Below the pieces are notes generated by a model, which worked only from the letters and a program-made list of their open reading frames with translations, had not been told where the DNA came from and ran no database searches. The position numbers were made by a program, and so were the translations under genes. Positions 1 to 15,000 of a stretch of DNA of 64,000 bases are shown here, piece by piece; position 1 is the stretch's first letter; every line of letters begins with the position of its first letter. This DNA comes from Apostichopus japonicus (taxonomy: Eukaryota > Echinodermata > Holothuroidea > Aspidochirotida > Stichopodidae): NCBI RefSeq assembly GCF_037975245.1, contig NC_092566.1:2358001-2422000 (forward strand), in the 5' to 3' direction.

Positions 1-89
1 GACCCTGCCCTACATGACATAAGGCTGTTTTACACATTGTGCCCGAAGAAGGATGTATGGTCCATTCATGATATTGAAAATGATATTCG
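1..89 (+). CDS. possible collagen-gene exon (non-helical), partial
   Basis: Frame 1 is open from the first base to a strong donor (CG|gtaagt at 90). It reads a protein-like segment with one Cys, starting [14 protein letters not shown]. It could be the end of an N-terminal globular domain of the collagen. It ends in phase 2, but the next collagen exon (374) needs phase 1. Either an exon between them was missed, or this is not an exon. Confidence 0.3.
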
Positions 90-3000
90 GTAAGTTGTGA
101 GTGGACGCAGCCATTCCTTACAGATGATGTTCATATTAACCAGAGCTGAATAATATGCTGAATCTGGCAGGAGTTGTCAAGTGTCCGGAATGACTCCATT
201 ATTGATGATCTTGTTTACTAAACAAGGCTGGATACAAAAATAAAGTCAGTTGGATAATTTACAAAAGAAAATGTCTAAAAAATTTATACATTTCTTTTTT
301 TTTCCTATTTATTTGAAGGATTGTTATTGTAAGGCATTTTCATGAATATTAACAAATTCTTTTGATCTTGTAGGTGAAGAAGGTCTGATTGGCGAACCTG
401 GTTTTCCAGTAAGTATCACTTTCTATGTAATCATAAATCTGTAAACGAAGTGACACATACGTAAACAAGAAAATGTGCATTCCTGAAACAGTGTGTTTTT
501 ACAACCATGACCATCTTTCAAACAAACTTAAATCAAATTGGAACTGAAAGTTCAAAACAGCTAAATTTAGGATATCTGCAATATTCACATTTATATCTAT
601 GTTAGATATCTTAAAGATTGTTAGTATTGGTCCCAAAATAAGCTAGAAAGTCAAGCAATGGTCACTTAATGTTATAGATTTTTTGCCACCCACCACGCAT
701 TTTCTTGCTCTGTGATATCTCATTGTCTAATGTCACACTTTCAAATGTATTGGAATAGTTCTATTTGGTCAAAACTTCTAGAAAAGCTCTTTTTGAACCC
801 AAAGTGCAATTCTATTTCTAAATGTTGGGAAAAATTCTGAGGATCTTTGATTTATTTCCGCAGTTGTTTTTTACATGAAGCCTATCTTGTTGAAATTGAT
901 CCATTGTTTTAAAGTAATCATACCTGACAAGTTTTCTTCACAATTGTGACAAAACTGTAATAAATCAAGCTAGAAGGGTTTTTCCAGGTTTCTTTTCCCA
1001 ACCAAGGAAAGGATGTTCTGGATTACTTACTATTGCCCTTGTAGAAAGTTTCATGCAGTAGCTATTAGTACCTTGTGCAAAGCGGAGACAACACAACACA
1101 ACGATGGTGTTGGGTGGGGGGGGGGGAGAGTAAATTCAGATGCCTTAGCATATAATCAGATGATACCATTTATAATCATTTATAATTTTGTTTTAATAAT
1201 TGACTTTAACTAAATGAAACTTTCAATCAACATGTCGGGATTGATTAAATTACACGGGAAGTGGTTGTTTTAAAACTATTCGCACTGTCATCAAAGTTTT
1301 ACAAATGTTTTGTACCAATTGTATAAGAAGAAAAAGATGACCTTTTAGACAGTGCTAACCAAAGAGGGATAGCAGGAAAAGACTTTTAAAAATCCTATTC
1401 ATGTCAGAAACTTATTTTAATAAAAGCCTGACTCTGTGCCCCTTAAAAGATATGACAAAGGAAACTAGAGTATGCTGGAATAAAAGGAAAAAAAATCCAT
1501 ATATTTTTTTTCCATCTGTAGACAAGAGGTTGCACTTACAGACGTACTTATCATACTAGTTAAACAGAAAGTTCAATCAACAATGAACATTGTACTCTTG
1601 CTGAACTATATCTTCTATGTGGAAGTCAATACCTGCAATGATAAACACACATCACACCTTCAGACTTGTTATCATGTTCTTTTGATGTTGGAACCAGCTA
1701 TCTAAATGTTGAACCTGTGGTTTAGTCAATGAGATAAAACTAGAGTAGATCTATTTATGTATCATATCTAATCTAATATTAATACTCTATCATCGTCAAA
1801 GTCATTTTCATCAAGGACGTTCAAAAAATGTAAGACTCTACGTATACCACTACATACTGTACAAACAACCAATTACTATTGTAATTGATATCTTAAGACA
1901 ATATTGTCATGTCAAGTCTCCACTCCCTTTCCACTCCCCTTCCCACCCCTTTCCTTCCTCCCCCTGCCCTCCTACCCTCGCCTAACTTAAGGTTTATAAG
2001 GGAGAATTAAACTCGACACTATATTATCAGTCACTTTATATTGTACATTAACCTGTATTAACCTGTAATTGGTAGCTAAAGACAAAGACATTGCTATGAA
2101 AAGTCTCCCTCCATTACCCCACCCCCCCCACGGCCACCCCCCATCACCCCACCCCGTTCTGTAACCTTCCCTCACTCCCTTAGATCTAAGGAGGGATCTT
2201 TTAGGAAAAAGAAGAATGGAGACTTGGAAGTAGTTAAAGCAATATGTGCCAATTCCCACCTTTCGTTGGTAACCTCTCCTTAACAGCTATCGTTCTTGTG
2301 ACTGCATGTAACATTGTATGTGTTCCATGCAACAGGCTCAACAACTTCAAGCTAGGAATGGAAATGGTAGTAGGGAGGGAGAAGGGAATAGGAAAAGGAT
2401 ATGATGAGTTGCACAATGCAGTCTCCTAGACAAGTGTGTTTCACCAAGGGCCGGGATGATTATGTGGGAGAGTAACATGTGTTTAAGAGGAGCAAATGGG
2501 GAGGGAGAGAGGTTGGGAGAGGGGTGGATATGGTCTTGTTGGTCAGTTCATAATAATAGCCCAGAATTCAACCTATGCCGAGAAAATAGCATGGTTACTA
2601 TTTGGTACCTTTGACTAAATTGTACAGATACCGTGACTTGAAAAGATGATGTTGCTCCCTGTGACTGTAGAGATGTGTCGTGAAAGAAAATGATGAGTAG
2701 AAATATTAAGGTCCATCATCTTTTGCACCCGTATTCCCGATCCTTTCCTTCCCAAATTCGAAGATGCATACTTCCTTGTTTACCTTTGTCTAATCTTCCA
2801 GTGAAAGCCAGCAAGTCTAATAATTAAAGAACAATGGAATGGGCGGGACAGACGAGTAGAGAGCAGCAGTGGTATAGACTCAATTAACATTCTTGAGTTT
2901 ATCAGCAAATGAACCTTGGTTATATTTAGAAGCTATTCTTTAACGACAGTCTAATAGAGCTATTGCATCAGTCTATAGATGTTCAATATAGAGGGCGATA

Positions 3001-6000
3001 GATAATTGAGATAGCAGTATCTATCTCCATGTACATATGTCGTTGATTACATTGACCTCCAGTCTGGTTGATTTCTGAATCATTCTGTTGGGTTTTTGGA
3101 GATCAAGTTTGTGGAGTAGTTAACATAGCTCTTTTTTTCATGGTTAAACTATTTGATTGTGTTTTACTTGATATACTACAGACAAGTATCTGGAATGTAC
3201 AGGTTGTGTACTATGATAACCTTACACTTGTCTTTCTTCCATACCCAAGAACAGTATCATGATTGTAGTTTACAGTGACATCATCAACTCTTAGGTGTGC
3301 CGCTGGTATATACTGCCGAATAATGATAAAGATTACTTCCAACATTCATATATAATGGATTGATACAGACAAGGGAATATATGACTCCATTGTGACACTC
3401 TTTTTGGCAGATTTGGCACCCCATCAACTCAACATAATAACTTTTTTTTAAGTAGAATGTGTTTAGTAAAAAACGAACTGCACAATCTATCTGCTGCGTC
3501 TTAGCAACAGCCACTTAAGAGCAGATTTACTGCTGCTAAATGATGGAATTAATATCATATGGCTCTATAGTTTTAGGAACTTTACAGTTGTATGTTTTGT
3601 AATGCTTGCTGTTGGCTCTGATGTGATAGACCATAGACCAGGCCTGATGAGGGTTAAATGTTGGGGGGGGAGGGGATGGGCAGGGTCAGTTCGGTGACCA
3701 GGAGAAACATGGGATAAAGAATAATATCTTCTGATTTTCATATACTGCACTGCAGGAAAAAGATTCAAGCCCTCAAAAAGTGACTTAATTGGCCCCAGGG
3801 CCTGACGTGGCCCTTGAAAGCCAGTGACGAGGAATAATTTATCCGGTATCGCAAAATACTATACAAAATGGTCAAGTTGCTATACAAGTGCAAACAGACA
3901 AAGCAGTATTTGTACATGCACAGGAGCCATAGTATTGTAAAGGGGACAAAATTCAGAACCTTCAAAATTACTACACAAAATTTGAATGCTAAGTCATTTC
4001 CTTAGTGACCACGAACAGTGAGTTACAGGTGACATAGGGGCTAGAAAGGGGTGAGGGTCACCATGGGAATATATGGTAGAATCCTGTTTAATACTGTATG
4101 TACCATTAGATTTAAAGAAGTAAAGGTATATTGTCTAGCTGTATTTGATAATTAACCCTTTTGAATATGTTTGATACATATCTGTTTCTTCAGACTACAC
4201 TAATCTTAAAAAGATACTCCTCCTTCAACTCTCCCCTTATCACACCTTCCCCCCCCCCTAACTTCACCCCAAATTTCCCTTCCAGCATATTTAATATCTT
4301 TGTCCTCTGTGATTATATCCTCTTTGTCTTCAACGCTGCAACACACCTTCACACAACTTTGGTTATGTCCATTGTTTCCACGGAGACGCTTGGAACTTTT
4401 CTCTTCTAATTGAGTCGCTGCATTGTCTTCCTCTTTCATTCCCTAGGGCCCGATTGGCATTGCTGGATCAAGGGGTCTAAGAGGCTACCCAGTAAGTTAT
4501 ATGTTCAGCACCGGTCCACCACCCCCTTCTCTCTTTCCTCTCTTAGTCTCTCTTAACATTAACCGTAGACGAAATAACTTGTGATTCCACTCACAGAGTG
4601 TGTAGCATTATTACACTGACCCACACCCCCCCCCCCCCCCCACAATATGCCTTGATTACTACTGTGAATGTCACCATGATGATCACTCTCATAGATTTAA
4701 ATTCCTCGTAGAAATAATACCAACGAATAATAGCAACTTTGATAGGCAGCCATCCTTTTCTTTTCAAAAGTTGTCAAACGAACTAGCAAAGAGCAACGTT
4801 ATTATACCTACTAGGACCCAAGGAAGACCCAACCCTTTTTCAAATACTTCCTCATTCATAACATTACTTTACAAAACTTTTGTAAGTATATAGATCCAAA
4901 TTATGCGAAGATTTTTGCGTAGTTTTGCAGAATGGATTGATCATGTTGTGCTATTACCCTTACTTAGTGTTATGACTCCTTAGTTTACTTAGATCTAAAG
5001 CAGTTTATAGAGAGATTTACAGATATGTCCCAGTCACCTTCCTCCCTCTTCCTCTTCCTCTTTCTCATCTCATTTATTTTCATCCAGTGTTGCTCCTCTT
5101 TCCTCTGTAGCAGAGGTACATCATCCTCTCTCCATCTCTCATCTCTTCAAACTATTTTTTCAATCTCTTTATATCTTCTCCTCTTCTTTCTTTTTTTTGC
5201 AGTGAGTAATGACTTTTTTTTCACAGCAGCTGGTTGTATTTTGCAAAAATTTCCCAACTGGAAAATATTTGATTACCAAATATATCTTTAACCTAGTTGC
5301 ATTCATTTTAGCACCATAGACTCATGAAAATGGTCATATTATTAACTCAAGAAACTCTCTTTTTTGACTAAAAGATACATCACCTCAAATTCCTAGACCT
5401 GATACATTTTCGTAGTAGTTGTATCTTGGCCATGCCTCATTTGCATATAATTTATTGGGAACAGATGTTGTTTTGTTTATCAATTGGTAGGGATTTTTAC
5501 CAGCGGTCCATTTCGGTTGGAAGCCAGAAGAATATTTGGTCATTGTTTGTCGTTATAAAATAATGAAATAATAATGAATAATAAAATAAATGATTTGGTA
5601 GGAGGTTGTATTAATTTGGCATAAACACAACCAGCTGCATCAAAGTTATAATCGTCATGACTACCAAACATTCACAATGGAAGAAACCATTCAGCGGGTT
5701 AAACACGCTTCACATCTTCATTTCATAGTTTGTTCGCTCGGGTGGCTTAAATGTTTCTAAATTTCAAATCAGCATTTGTCACTCTCTTCGTTATCTCTTT
5801 CGTTGGAACAAAAGCTTACAATCCACTGCAGCCGAGGTTTGGGACATAGCGCTATACACATTGCTGTACAGTAGCATGACCATAATATTGTATGTTGCAT
5901 TTTAATATTTCTGTTTAAAAATTTGTTGCTCCTTTGAGAAAGGTTGGCGGGCAAAATGGGACATCTGTAACTTGCAATCTCTTCCCTCATATACATATGT

Positions 6001-9000
6001 ATTATCCTCTAATACTATGCTCAGATTGGTCAAGTCTTAAACTGGGGAATGTGGCTACCTGCAGACATTTTTCCATGATGTATAATTTCATGAAGTTGCT
6101 TCTCTCAAACACTGGTGTATGCTTACCATGAGAAGCTCAACAAATACTGATTAATCCCATTTTTGACTTATAAAGATGAGCATTTCTCTGCTCAAATGTA
6201 ACTCATTTTTTTTTAACTGTGCTGATAGTGAATGTGGTGTGGCAGAGCATCATGTTGAATATTTCTGTTAATTCATGGGGGAACTTAAGTTAATTCATGG
6301 TGGAACTTAAGTTAACTCATGGCGGTGGGGAGGGGGGGTTGTGCAAGATACAAGTTTTGCTCTTGGAATTATCTTCCATCAACTGCCTATTTCATTCATG
6401 TTGTTGTAAAGGACAGACATTTTGAGAGGACCTCTGCCATATCTCTCCACCAGTCAGGACTTGGGTATGATTTGTAAGACAAGATCGTACAAACAAAGTG
6501 ACGCTTGGGCCTCAAAAAGTTCAGGCAAAATAAACATTGAAAAGCCACTGTTTGTCTTTTCTTTGAACTTAGCAAAGAATTTGTAGACAAAGAAAAGAAA
6601 CAGATATTTTCTCCTTCAAGAAAAATAGGGGCCTGTAACCTGGCTGAACTGTTTGAACATATCAATTTAAAACAGTTTTGGATAATATCAATCCTTGGAA
6701 TGCTTTCATGGTGTTTATAATCATAAGTTTTCGGAACAGTTCTCTGGTGTCTCAATCTAACGAAATGTTTGTCTTTGAGGAGGAATGCAATTATTTTCTC
6801 TAAGCCTTTATGTTAACTTTGCTAAAAAGAAATGAAGGTGATGAATTTGATTTCAAATGGCATGTTTTGGTTTTTCAACATTGTTTTATAATGCATGAAG
6901 AAAAATAGTATTGAAGGATCAAGGTAGGGAGGCCGCCTTCATTTCTCAAAGGACAGTTGTGAGAAAATTGAAATAAAAAATTCAATTATAGCTCAAAGAG
7001 CATGTGCGTGAAGTGCAGATAAACAATTCAATCTTTGCTGATGATTTCATAAACCAATCTGGTTTCCTTTTCTTTTAGTTCAAATATATTTATCTACACT
7101 GATCAGCACAATTTTTCTTAAGGTGTTACAAAAACTTATGTTTTATGGGATCTCACACCCATAAATTTGCACTTTCCGTTGTGTTTTTCTTTTGCAAGAG
7201 GTCTCAGTTTATGCAATTACACAGTTAAAATCATCATTTCTGACAATCTCTAGAATATAACTTAATATTTAACCTTCCTTATTAAGAAGATGTTTTAACC
7301 TAAACTGTTGTGAATGGATGTAATTGAGGTCTTGAAATGATGAATATTAACGCTGCCTTAAATTAATAGTTAGGATTACTGTTCCTCTCCCTCTCTCAGT
7401 CTGAAGAAGTAGATGTTTCAGAAGGGATGTAGGCTGTCATAAGAAGTGACAGATGATCCCTACCGGTGGGGATGGTTACTGCCATGGGCTGATATGGTGG
7501 GGGAGGAGGGGCATGGGGAAGGATAGAAGGTATGGAGGGGTGGGAACATAAACTGGCTGTGTTAACTGGAAGTATGATAGGATGGGCCCAAAGACACCCA
7601 ACCTTGTAACATGAGAAACGGTACATTTTAAATTGTTATGTACGTGTAAATCGATATAGTCTAAAAATAAAGTAAACTATTGATATATCTGCTACTACAT
7701 TTCTAAATATGATATCGTATTTCCAATTACTGAATGAAAGAATCGTCTAGTAGTGGTCGGGTTCCTCTCACTGCCATGGGGCAAGGGGCTGCAATGTGGG
7801 CATTCAGATTTGAGATTCATAAACACAGTTGTCATATTGAGAAATGCTTGCATGCATATGCATGTTTCATTTCAGAGATTCTTTTAGATGGAACTATGAT
7901 GAGTTGTTCAATCTTTCATTCTATCACCCAGTACAAAGAACCATGATGTCACACTCGCAGTAACCAATCACGTCGCAGAATACACATACACACGTGTGGC
8001 AGCTGTACAGCTCTCAGAGAGCTGTGCATACAGTAGTACTGGGTTTATACTGAGTTGTACTTCCACACATATCATTCGCTTTTCATAATCAAACTGTTTG
8101 ATATTTGACAATCTTCTATTTTGAAATCATGGACTTGTAGCAAAATAGTGACATTTGGTGTATCAAAGTGGTCAAACTTCAGAATACAGTTATAAAATTA
8201 GGTGAAGTCACAATGTAACACCCGGGACTTGATTATCAACAATACCACAAAGAAAGAACTATTATTTTTAATAGCTACAGACATGAAGAAAGGAATACTG
8301 GTCTGTGACTTGCCTTTGTCATCCCGTCTAGTTTGATGGATATATCTATACCTCACTTATTATTTCATTTCCTGCCCATCACTAGTACTATCTTTTACAT
8401 CACTTTCACCAGCCTCAAATATTTACAAACAATTCATCCCTATAGCTTTTTTTCTTTCATCAGACATGAAGGAAGTTGAAGATTTTTCCATCCATCTCAA
8501 CTTTTCCACATAAACATCGTTTTTCTCTTCATGCACAACTGCATAAATCTTTGTTTGTATTCATTCAGAGACTGCTTCTTACTGGGTATTGCTACACAAG
8601 GCGTAAAGGCTTCCACTTTCTCATCACTCTTTGGAGATTCCATATATTCAAAATGTAATTCTCAATGAAAGTCTGTTTTGGAAAAGCATAAATTGTCTCT
8701 ATACTAATTTCTCCTCCACCCACTTTGGAAATAACCATTTCCAATGCACGGTGCTGTTTGAGGATCCCCTTCCCCCCCCCACTTCTGTTGTCCTCACCCG
8801 CTCCAGCCCTCACCCTCTCCAACCCTTCCTCCCCTTCTCCCTCTCATCATCTTACAACGTTTGATGCCAATCCAGCCTAACACAACATGGGATGGTCAGC
8901 TGAAACATCTTGAAACTTGAAAGTCTCTTCTTAACCCGTCAGTTCTTTTCCTCTCTATAGGGAGAACCTGGCCAGAAAGGAGATACTGGATTAGGTGGTC

Positions 9001-12000
9001 CAGAAGGTCCATCAGGGGTAGCAGGCCCCCCTGGTATCAAAGGGGACAAAGGAAGGCAAGGGTGGGTCGGTGATCCTGGTCCACCTGGTGAAGTTGGAAC
9101 AAAAGTAAGTTGAACATGTCAGAAACTTCATGCGACTGTCATCAAATATTCTCAAACTGATTAAAAAACAGAGGAAAGAAACAACTAAAATGGTCAACCT
9201 GAAAATCCCATTATTGCCAAAACTGAGGAATGGTTCTTCTGTTAGACTTGTTATCAGCTTACTGTTCTGACCCGCAAGAATCAGCAGATTAGAATAACAA
9301 TAGGAACCTAATAGTTTATGGAAAAGTTAAGGAAACCCAAAAGCTCACTAAAAAGTCCAGTACTTATAGAAGCCTGTTATAGTATATAAAAGTGCCTGAC
9401 CAAGCTATGCTGGTTGATGATGGTTTTGGTCTTTGGAACTATTCTTTTTGGAAGGAGAAATTAGTGAATATTATTCTTGATTGACTTGATCAAGCAACAC
9501 TACTCAAAAACAGCTGAATATTTCTTTCTTGCTTGATGCACCTCCACTTTAGAGATGTATTGCAAAGACACAATTGGTCCACGGAAGTTTGTCACGTAAT
9601 CTCTAGAATGCAATATTCGGGATAACTAATTCGGGATAAACCAGATGATCCTAAAACAATTAGGAGTCCGTAAAAATCGTATTGTAAAAATGTACATCTT
9701 TGATGCTGTTGGGGATTATAAAACTTCTTGAAAAACTGAGAAACAAACCACTGGTACTGGAATTCTCTTTGCTATGCAGATTCAATTAAACAAGTTTACA
9801 AATTATTTTATGCTTAAAATGCACATCTTTATTTGGTAGAAACTTCAAGTTGAGAGTGTGCGTGGTGGCCAATTGGCTAAGGCGTCGGACTCGTGATCCA
9901 AGGATTGCTGGTTCGATTCCAGCCTAGTTCATTACGTTGTGTCCTTGGGCAAGATGCTTTATCTCACTTGCCTCTCTCCACCCAGGGATTAAATGAGTAC
10001 CTGTGAGGTAACTTGTCATTGAGCGCAGTATATAACTGCTGCCGACTGGAGGGATTGTCTCTGGGACAGGTTATCATTGACCAGGGGTAATATAACGTCT
10101 GTAAAGCGCTTTGAGACCTATCGATGGTATAAAGCGCTATATTAAAAGCAATTATTATTATTAAGTTGTGCGGTATTTCTAAATTAAAGATTCAGAGATC
10201 ACAGTCTGTATGAGGAGATACGGTATATACCTTTGAAAGGATTATTTGTGTATCAAGGTGTCACTATTACCGAGAGATATGCAGTGTAGAATCAAGCACT
10301 TTTCTGAACAACTTCATTACCAACTTGTTCTTCCACAGGGCAGTGAAGGAAATACTGGCTCACAAGGAACAAAGGTACGTTGTTGAATCAATCTTACCTC
10401 CACCCCGCCCCTTCCCACCCCCCGTAGAATGTTGACTATTGATAGCGATTTGTATCTTAGATTGCTTCATTTCAGGGGTGTCATTGTGCATAGTTTCAAA
10501 GCCTCTATTCCTACCAGAACAGCTTCCCTGTTAAACCTAGTTCTTATTCAGAGAAGATGATGTAGTTATGGAAAATAAAAACCGAAAAGAGATGAAGATG
10601 TGTGTGCAATAGAGTGCCAGACAAAGATTGTTTTGGTCTCTGGTTTTGTCAGAAACGCATCTGCCATTAACATTGAATTTATTGATTTATGTCTTCTTTA
10701 AACATGGCAACCTTACAATAGCTAATTGGTTGCTATAGGGACCAGTTGTGTGAATTTATGTAGGAAAAAAATATATGTATATATCTTAGTTAATGTTACG
10801 AGTGAATTGAATTTGTCTTCTCCTAACATCCAACTGAGATAAATCAATTTCTGAAAATCCCTTCAAGTATCTATCAAGTATGCAGGGAGTTTGTCTATCA
10901 TAAGACACATTTTGACTGACAAATTAATAGTGAATGATTCTGCAGTTGTCAGTTAAGTAGGTCATCCCGTGAGTTGGTTCACAGTTAGCAGATTGAAACC
11001 CTTTTAATTAGTTTGGCTTGTTTTATCAGAGTTGCTGATTTACCTGCTTACCTTTGCCCCAGTTGTGACCTGGTTATTTGTTCGTTGTTAAAGGACTGTG
11101 CAAGTGTTTTTTCTTAGTGTTCGCAGACTGGATGGCAGCATTTCAAATAGCCTACAGCTCCAACAGTAAAATTGTACTTTATGTCAGCTTGGGGTTTATC
11201 TTCGCACAGTGACAGTTTTCTGATCCAAAGATTAAATATTTCTGTAGATCAACCTGGCTGGTTACCATAGATACCCAGCTAGCATCTTGAATTCAGTGGG
11301 TGATAACTGCAGCTAGTCTTATTTTTTTTTTGCATCATTTTACTGCCATTTTGCTGTTGAATTTGTCCAAACCCTGACCTAAAAATGACAAAAAGATCCG
11401 TTTTTCTGATGCGATAATCTGTTACTTCCATCCACCAAAATTCGACCAAGCCAAATGAAATATGGTTTGGCAAAAAAAGGTTTGAAAGTGTATATTTACC
11501 TTAAATGATGGGGACAACTTAAATTTCTCATTCTAGCATTGGAATAAACAGGTTGATCACTTTGAAAAGGGAGTCAAATGTTTTTCTCCATGCAGAGGTG
11601 ATAGCTTGAGTGAGTGGTATGCAGCTACATCTAATGTTTAACTGGCTTAGCCAGAGGAACGTTCTAACCCAAAGAGGGAGAAAGAAACTTTTTATAAAGT
11701 TAATAGAGCTTGATGTTCGATTAAAATGAGATGACAGAGTTTCTTTAGAGGTGGACAAAAACAATACCCTCATGTTAGTCTATCCCTTAAGAAGATCCTG
11801 CCAGAGTCCAGACGTCACGTCCTCTTATTTTTGTACTCTTTATTTCAAGTTTGTCATTCTGTACTATGAGTTACTACATCTCCCCTCAATCTTTGTATTT
11901 GTAGCTGTGTGACTGTCGGTCGGACAGACAGACAGACACACAGACACCCTTTAAGAAGGTAGGGATGTTCAAATATCGGCTGGTGTAATCTTTCCTTTAA

Positions 12001-15000
12001 CTGTCTGTCACAGTTAATGTCACTTAAGTTACATTTGTTACAAGGATTGATTGGCAGATTAAAGGATGATAACCATCTATGTCAACAAATGCATCAAATA
12101 GCTGACTGATATCAGTTAAGAGCTGCCTGGGATTCAGAAGCTATAAACAAACCAGGTCTAAGCAGAGGAGATGTTTTATTGACCTTTAGCTAGGAAAATC
12201 ACTTTCTTCCAGGTTATATAACAGTTGGTGGAAGAGAGGAGTGCCCATCTTTGCAGGTAGCAAAATATGCTACAGTTGGTTTAATTAATAGTTGATCCTT
12301 AAATTGAGAAGAAATGAAGGTAGGAATGAAACCCACTCAAATCTAAAGCAAGACAGCTTTGTGTGGAATGTTTTGCCTAATCGATTGGATTTGATAACTA
12401 GACTGCAATCTGGAGAAAAACAGATGAAGTCATGGAAGAAGTTCAAAGGTCATCAGTGCTTTCATTGCTGACTAGTCAATTAATGAGCACCTAGGCTTTG
12501 CTCACATTTGGAGAATGCAAGTGAGACCAGGATCGTGTTTTCCCTCTGGAGGGTACTCAAGGTAGTAAAGCTGACCAGCGAAAAGTGTATACTGGATCGG
12601 CAAAGGAAAGACCTTACCCTGCAAAAACAAAATTTTACGATGATTATTTACAAAGCAGTAACATGTGGTAAACATACGGCCATGGACCGCACTGGTACAT
12701 GTCTGTATTCATTCAGACCTGCTGAGGGCCAGAAACCTGCCACCTTGTTCTGTGATCCTGCGAGCCTTCATGTAACAATCTTTGCCCTACCTTTGGGATG
12801 TCGCGATTTTCCCCAAAATGGAGCTCACGGTTGCAAGGTCTGATCCTGGGTACTCAAGCTTTCACAACAAGTAATCACAGTACGGTGTTGATCACCCTTA
12901 CTTGTCCAATTCCCTTTGCATTCTCAAATGGAAACAAATCTTAAATGTTCAGCAAACATTTGACAGTGATTGTTAATGTATTTGCCTTCAAAACTTTAAG
13001 ACATAATTTAATTCTCTAATCCTTTCACCACACCTTGCAAGTACAGATTGTTTACTTAAATTGTATGTATGTATGTATGTATGTATGTATGTATATGTGA
13101 TCTTCCCGCAAGCAGGAACTCGCGAAACTCGCGAAATTGGACAACCTCTGGTCTTGACTATCCCAATAACCTATAGTTTCATTGTACATGGCTGTAAATT
13201 GTTCTCATTGTTTGTATTTTGCAGGGTGACAAAGGAGTGCCTGGTGTAGAAGGACCCCCAGGACCTGTGGGAATGAAGGTAAAATTATAAGAAAATTTTA
13301 TTGTTTGTTTTGTGCATGGTTATGATATTACATCTCCTGCCATTGCTGCAGCAAAAATACATGACTATGCAACATTTGTTAGTTTCCTTAATTTAGTAGC
13401 AGATGTTGAAAGCTAGAGAAAAATGGAATACTTTTTCGAAAGTACTTTACCCACATAGCAAAGGCCTATTTGCAACTAGTTAGAACTTTTATGTATCAGA
13501 CATATTCAATGTGTGATACTGTTGGCATCAAGTAGAAATGTCTTTTCTGAAAGGGGATTTTTTGGCAGAATTTTAGTGTGACTTGTTACAGTGCTACAAA
13601 ACAAAATGATTTTGTTCCATTTTTCAAGTTGTTCACCTTGCCCCTTTAATGCAACATCAGGGATGTTGTTGTCTTTTACACTCTAACATTGCTACCGAAA
13701 TTGATAGTAGTTTCATATCACCAACAAATCGCAAACTCCAACTCCATATGACTTTGGCAAATTTGTAATTCCTTTGTCAAATAAAGGACCATGAAAAAGC
13801 TATCTTTCACTATTGATTTTGATGTTGTTGTTATTCAGAGGAGATGCACTAATGCTCCTTGTGTGCTAGACTAAGCAATTCAGCCCCTATGATTGTGGAA
13901 TGTCTGATTTTGAAGAGGCCTATATTTCTTCAAAACCTGAATGTGGTATTATTATTATTATTATTATTGAGACTATTTGCTAATGGTTGTTTTCATGTCA
14001 TAAGTAGGTGTATACGCTGTGTGATGACTGGATATCCTGTGCAGTGTTAATATGATCTCTACTGGGTTTCCATTCTTCTCTTGATGGAATACTTAAAACA
14101 AATTCAAGGTCTTAGTTTTCAAGGGAAATTTTTTTCCCCTTCCATTCTATGCTGGGTTAAAGTGCAGAGCCTGGTTTTTACCTTTTCTTTTTGTTTACCT
14201 TTACTATGAAAGAATGAAAAAAAAAAGTTCAACATGAACTCTTCATTTCATGTGGATAGCAAGCTGCCTATCTCTGAAACTTGATGCAAGCTGTCTCAGC
14301 ACAATGTTAAAGGTCCGGACATATTTCTCTGGGTGAAGGTGTAAGAATATCTGGGCGAGTCTGGCAAAAATGAGTTTAATATACGCTCATATATCAGTGT
14401 CTCACAGCAGGTTCTATTCTACGAACTTCACCTTAATAAACAGATTAGATAAAAGAAATATCTGAGATAACTTGAAATATTTTCATGCCATGATTTATTG
14501 GCCAATAAATTACTGTTTTCCTTCCTAATTTGCGATTCTGCAAACACAGTGTGAAATCATAAAAGTTCTTCTTCATAACCAGGATTGGAGGGGGAAAAAA
14601 GAGAGTCTTTGTTGCTGACAATTTTGTGATCTTGTTTCATTCAAATATTTGTAATGTGAAATTTAATCTCAGACCAGCTAGCAAAGAAACTGTTACAAAT
14701 CCATTAAATTTAACAGAAAATGTGAGGTAGATAGATAGATAGATAGAAACTTGATTGTCCATTTCAGAAAACGAAAATGATTTCCTGTCGACAGTAAACA
14801 TAAAACAGTAGTGAATACTGTAACACCCCTGTACCCCGGCCGAGCGGTAGCTTGGGAAATCAGGCAGCTGGAGGCCACCTGATGTCAGGGCAGGGGAAGG
14901 GGGAGGCGAAGACTTATGCTAGCAGGGCTTGAACCAATACACAAAAAAGAGAGAAGAATATAGTTAAAGAGAACTGGGTCTCAAATCAACAATTTAATAG

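Noticed and set aside
1-408. Direct splice of the frame ending at 89 to the collagen exon at 374
   Set aside because: The phases do not match (phase 2 into an exon needing phase 1). Reading through would give a stop, so either an exon is missing or the first segment is not coding.
1987-2429. Overlapping frames on both strands near 2 kb
   Set aside because: Short, low-complexity purine/pyrimidine sequence without splice or family support.
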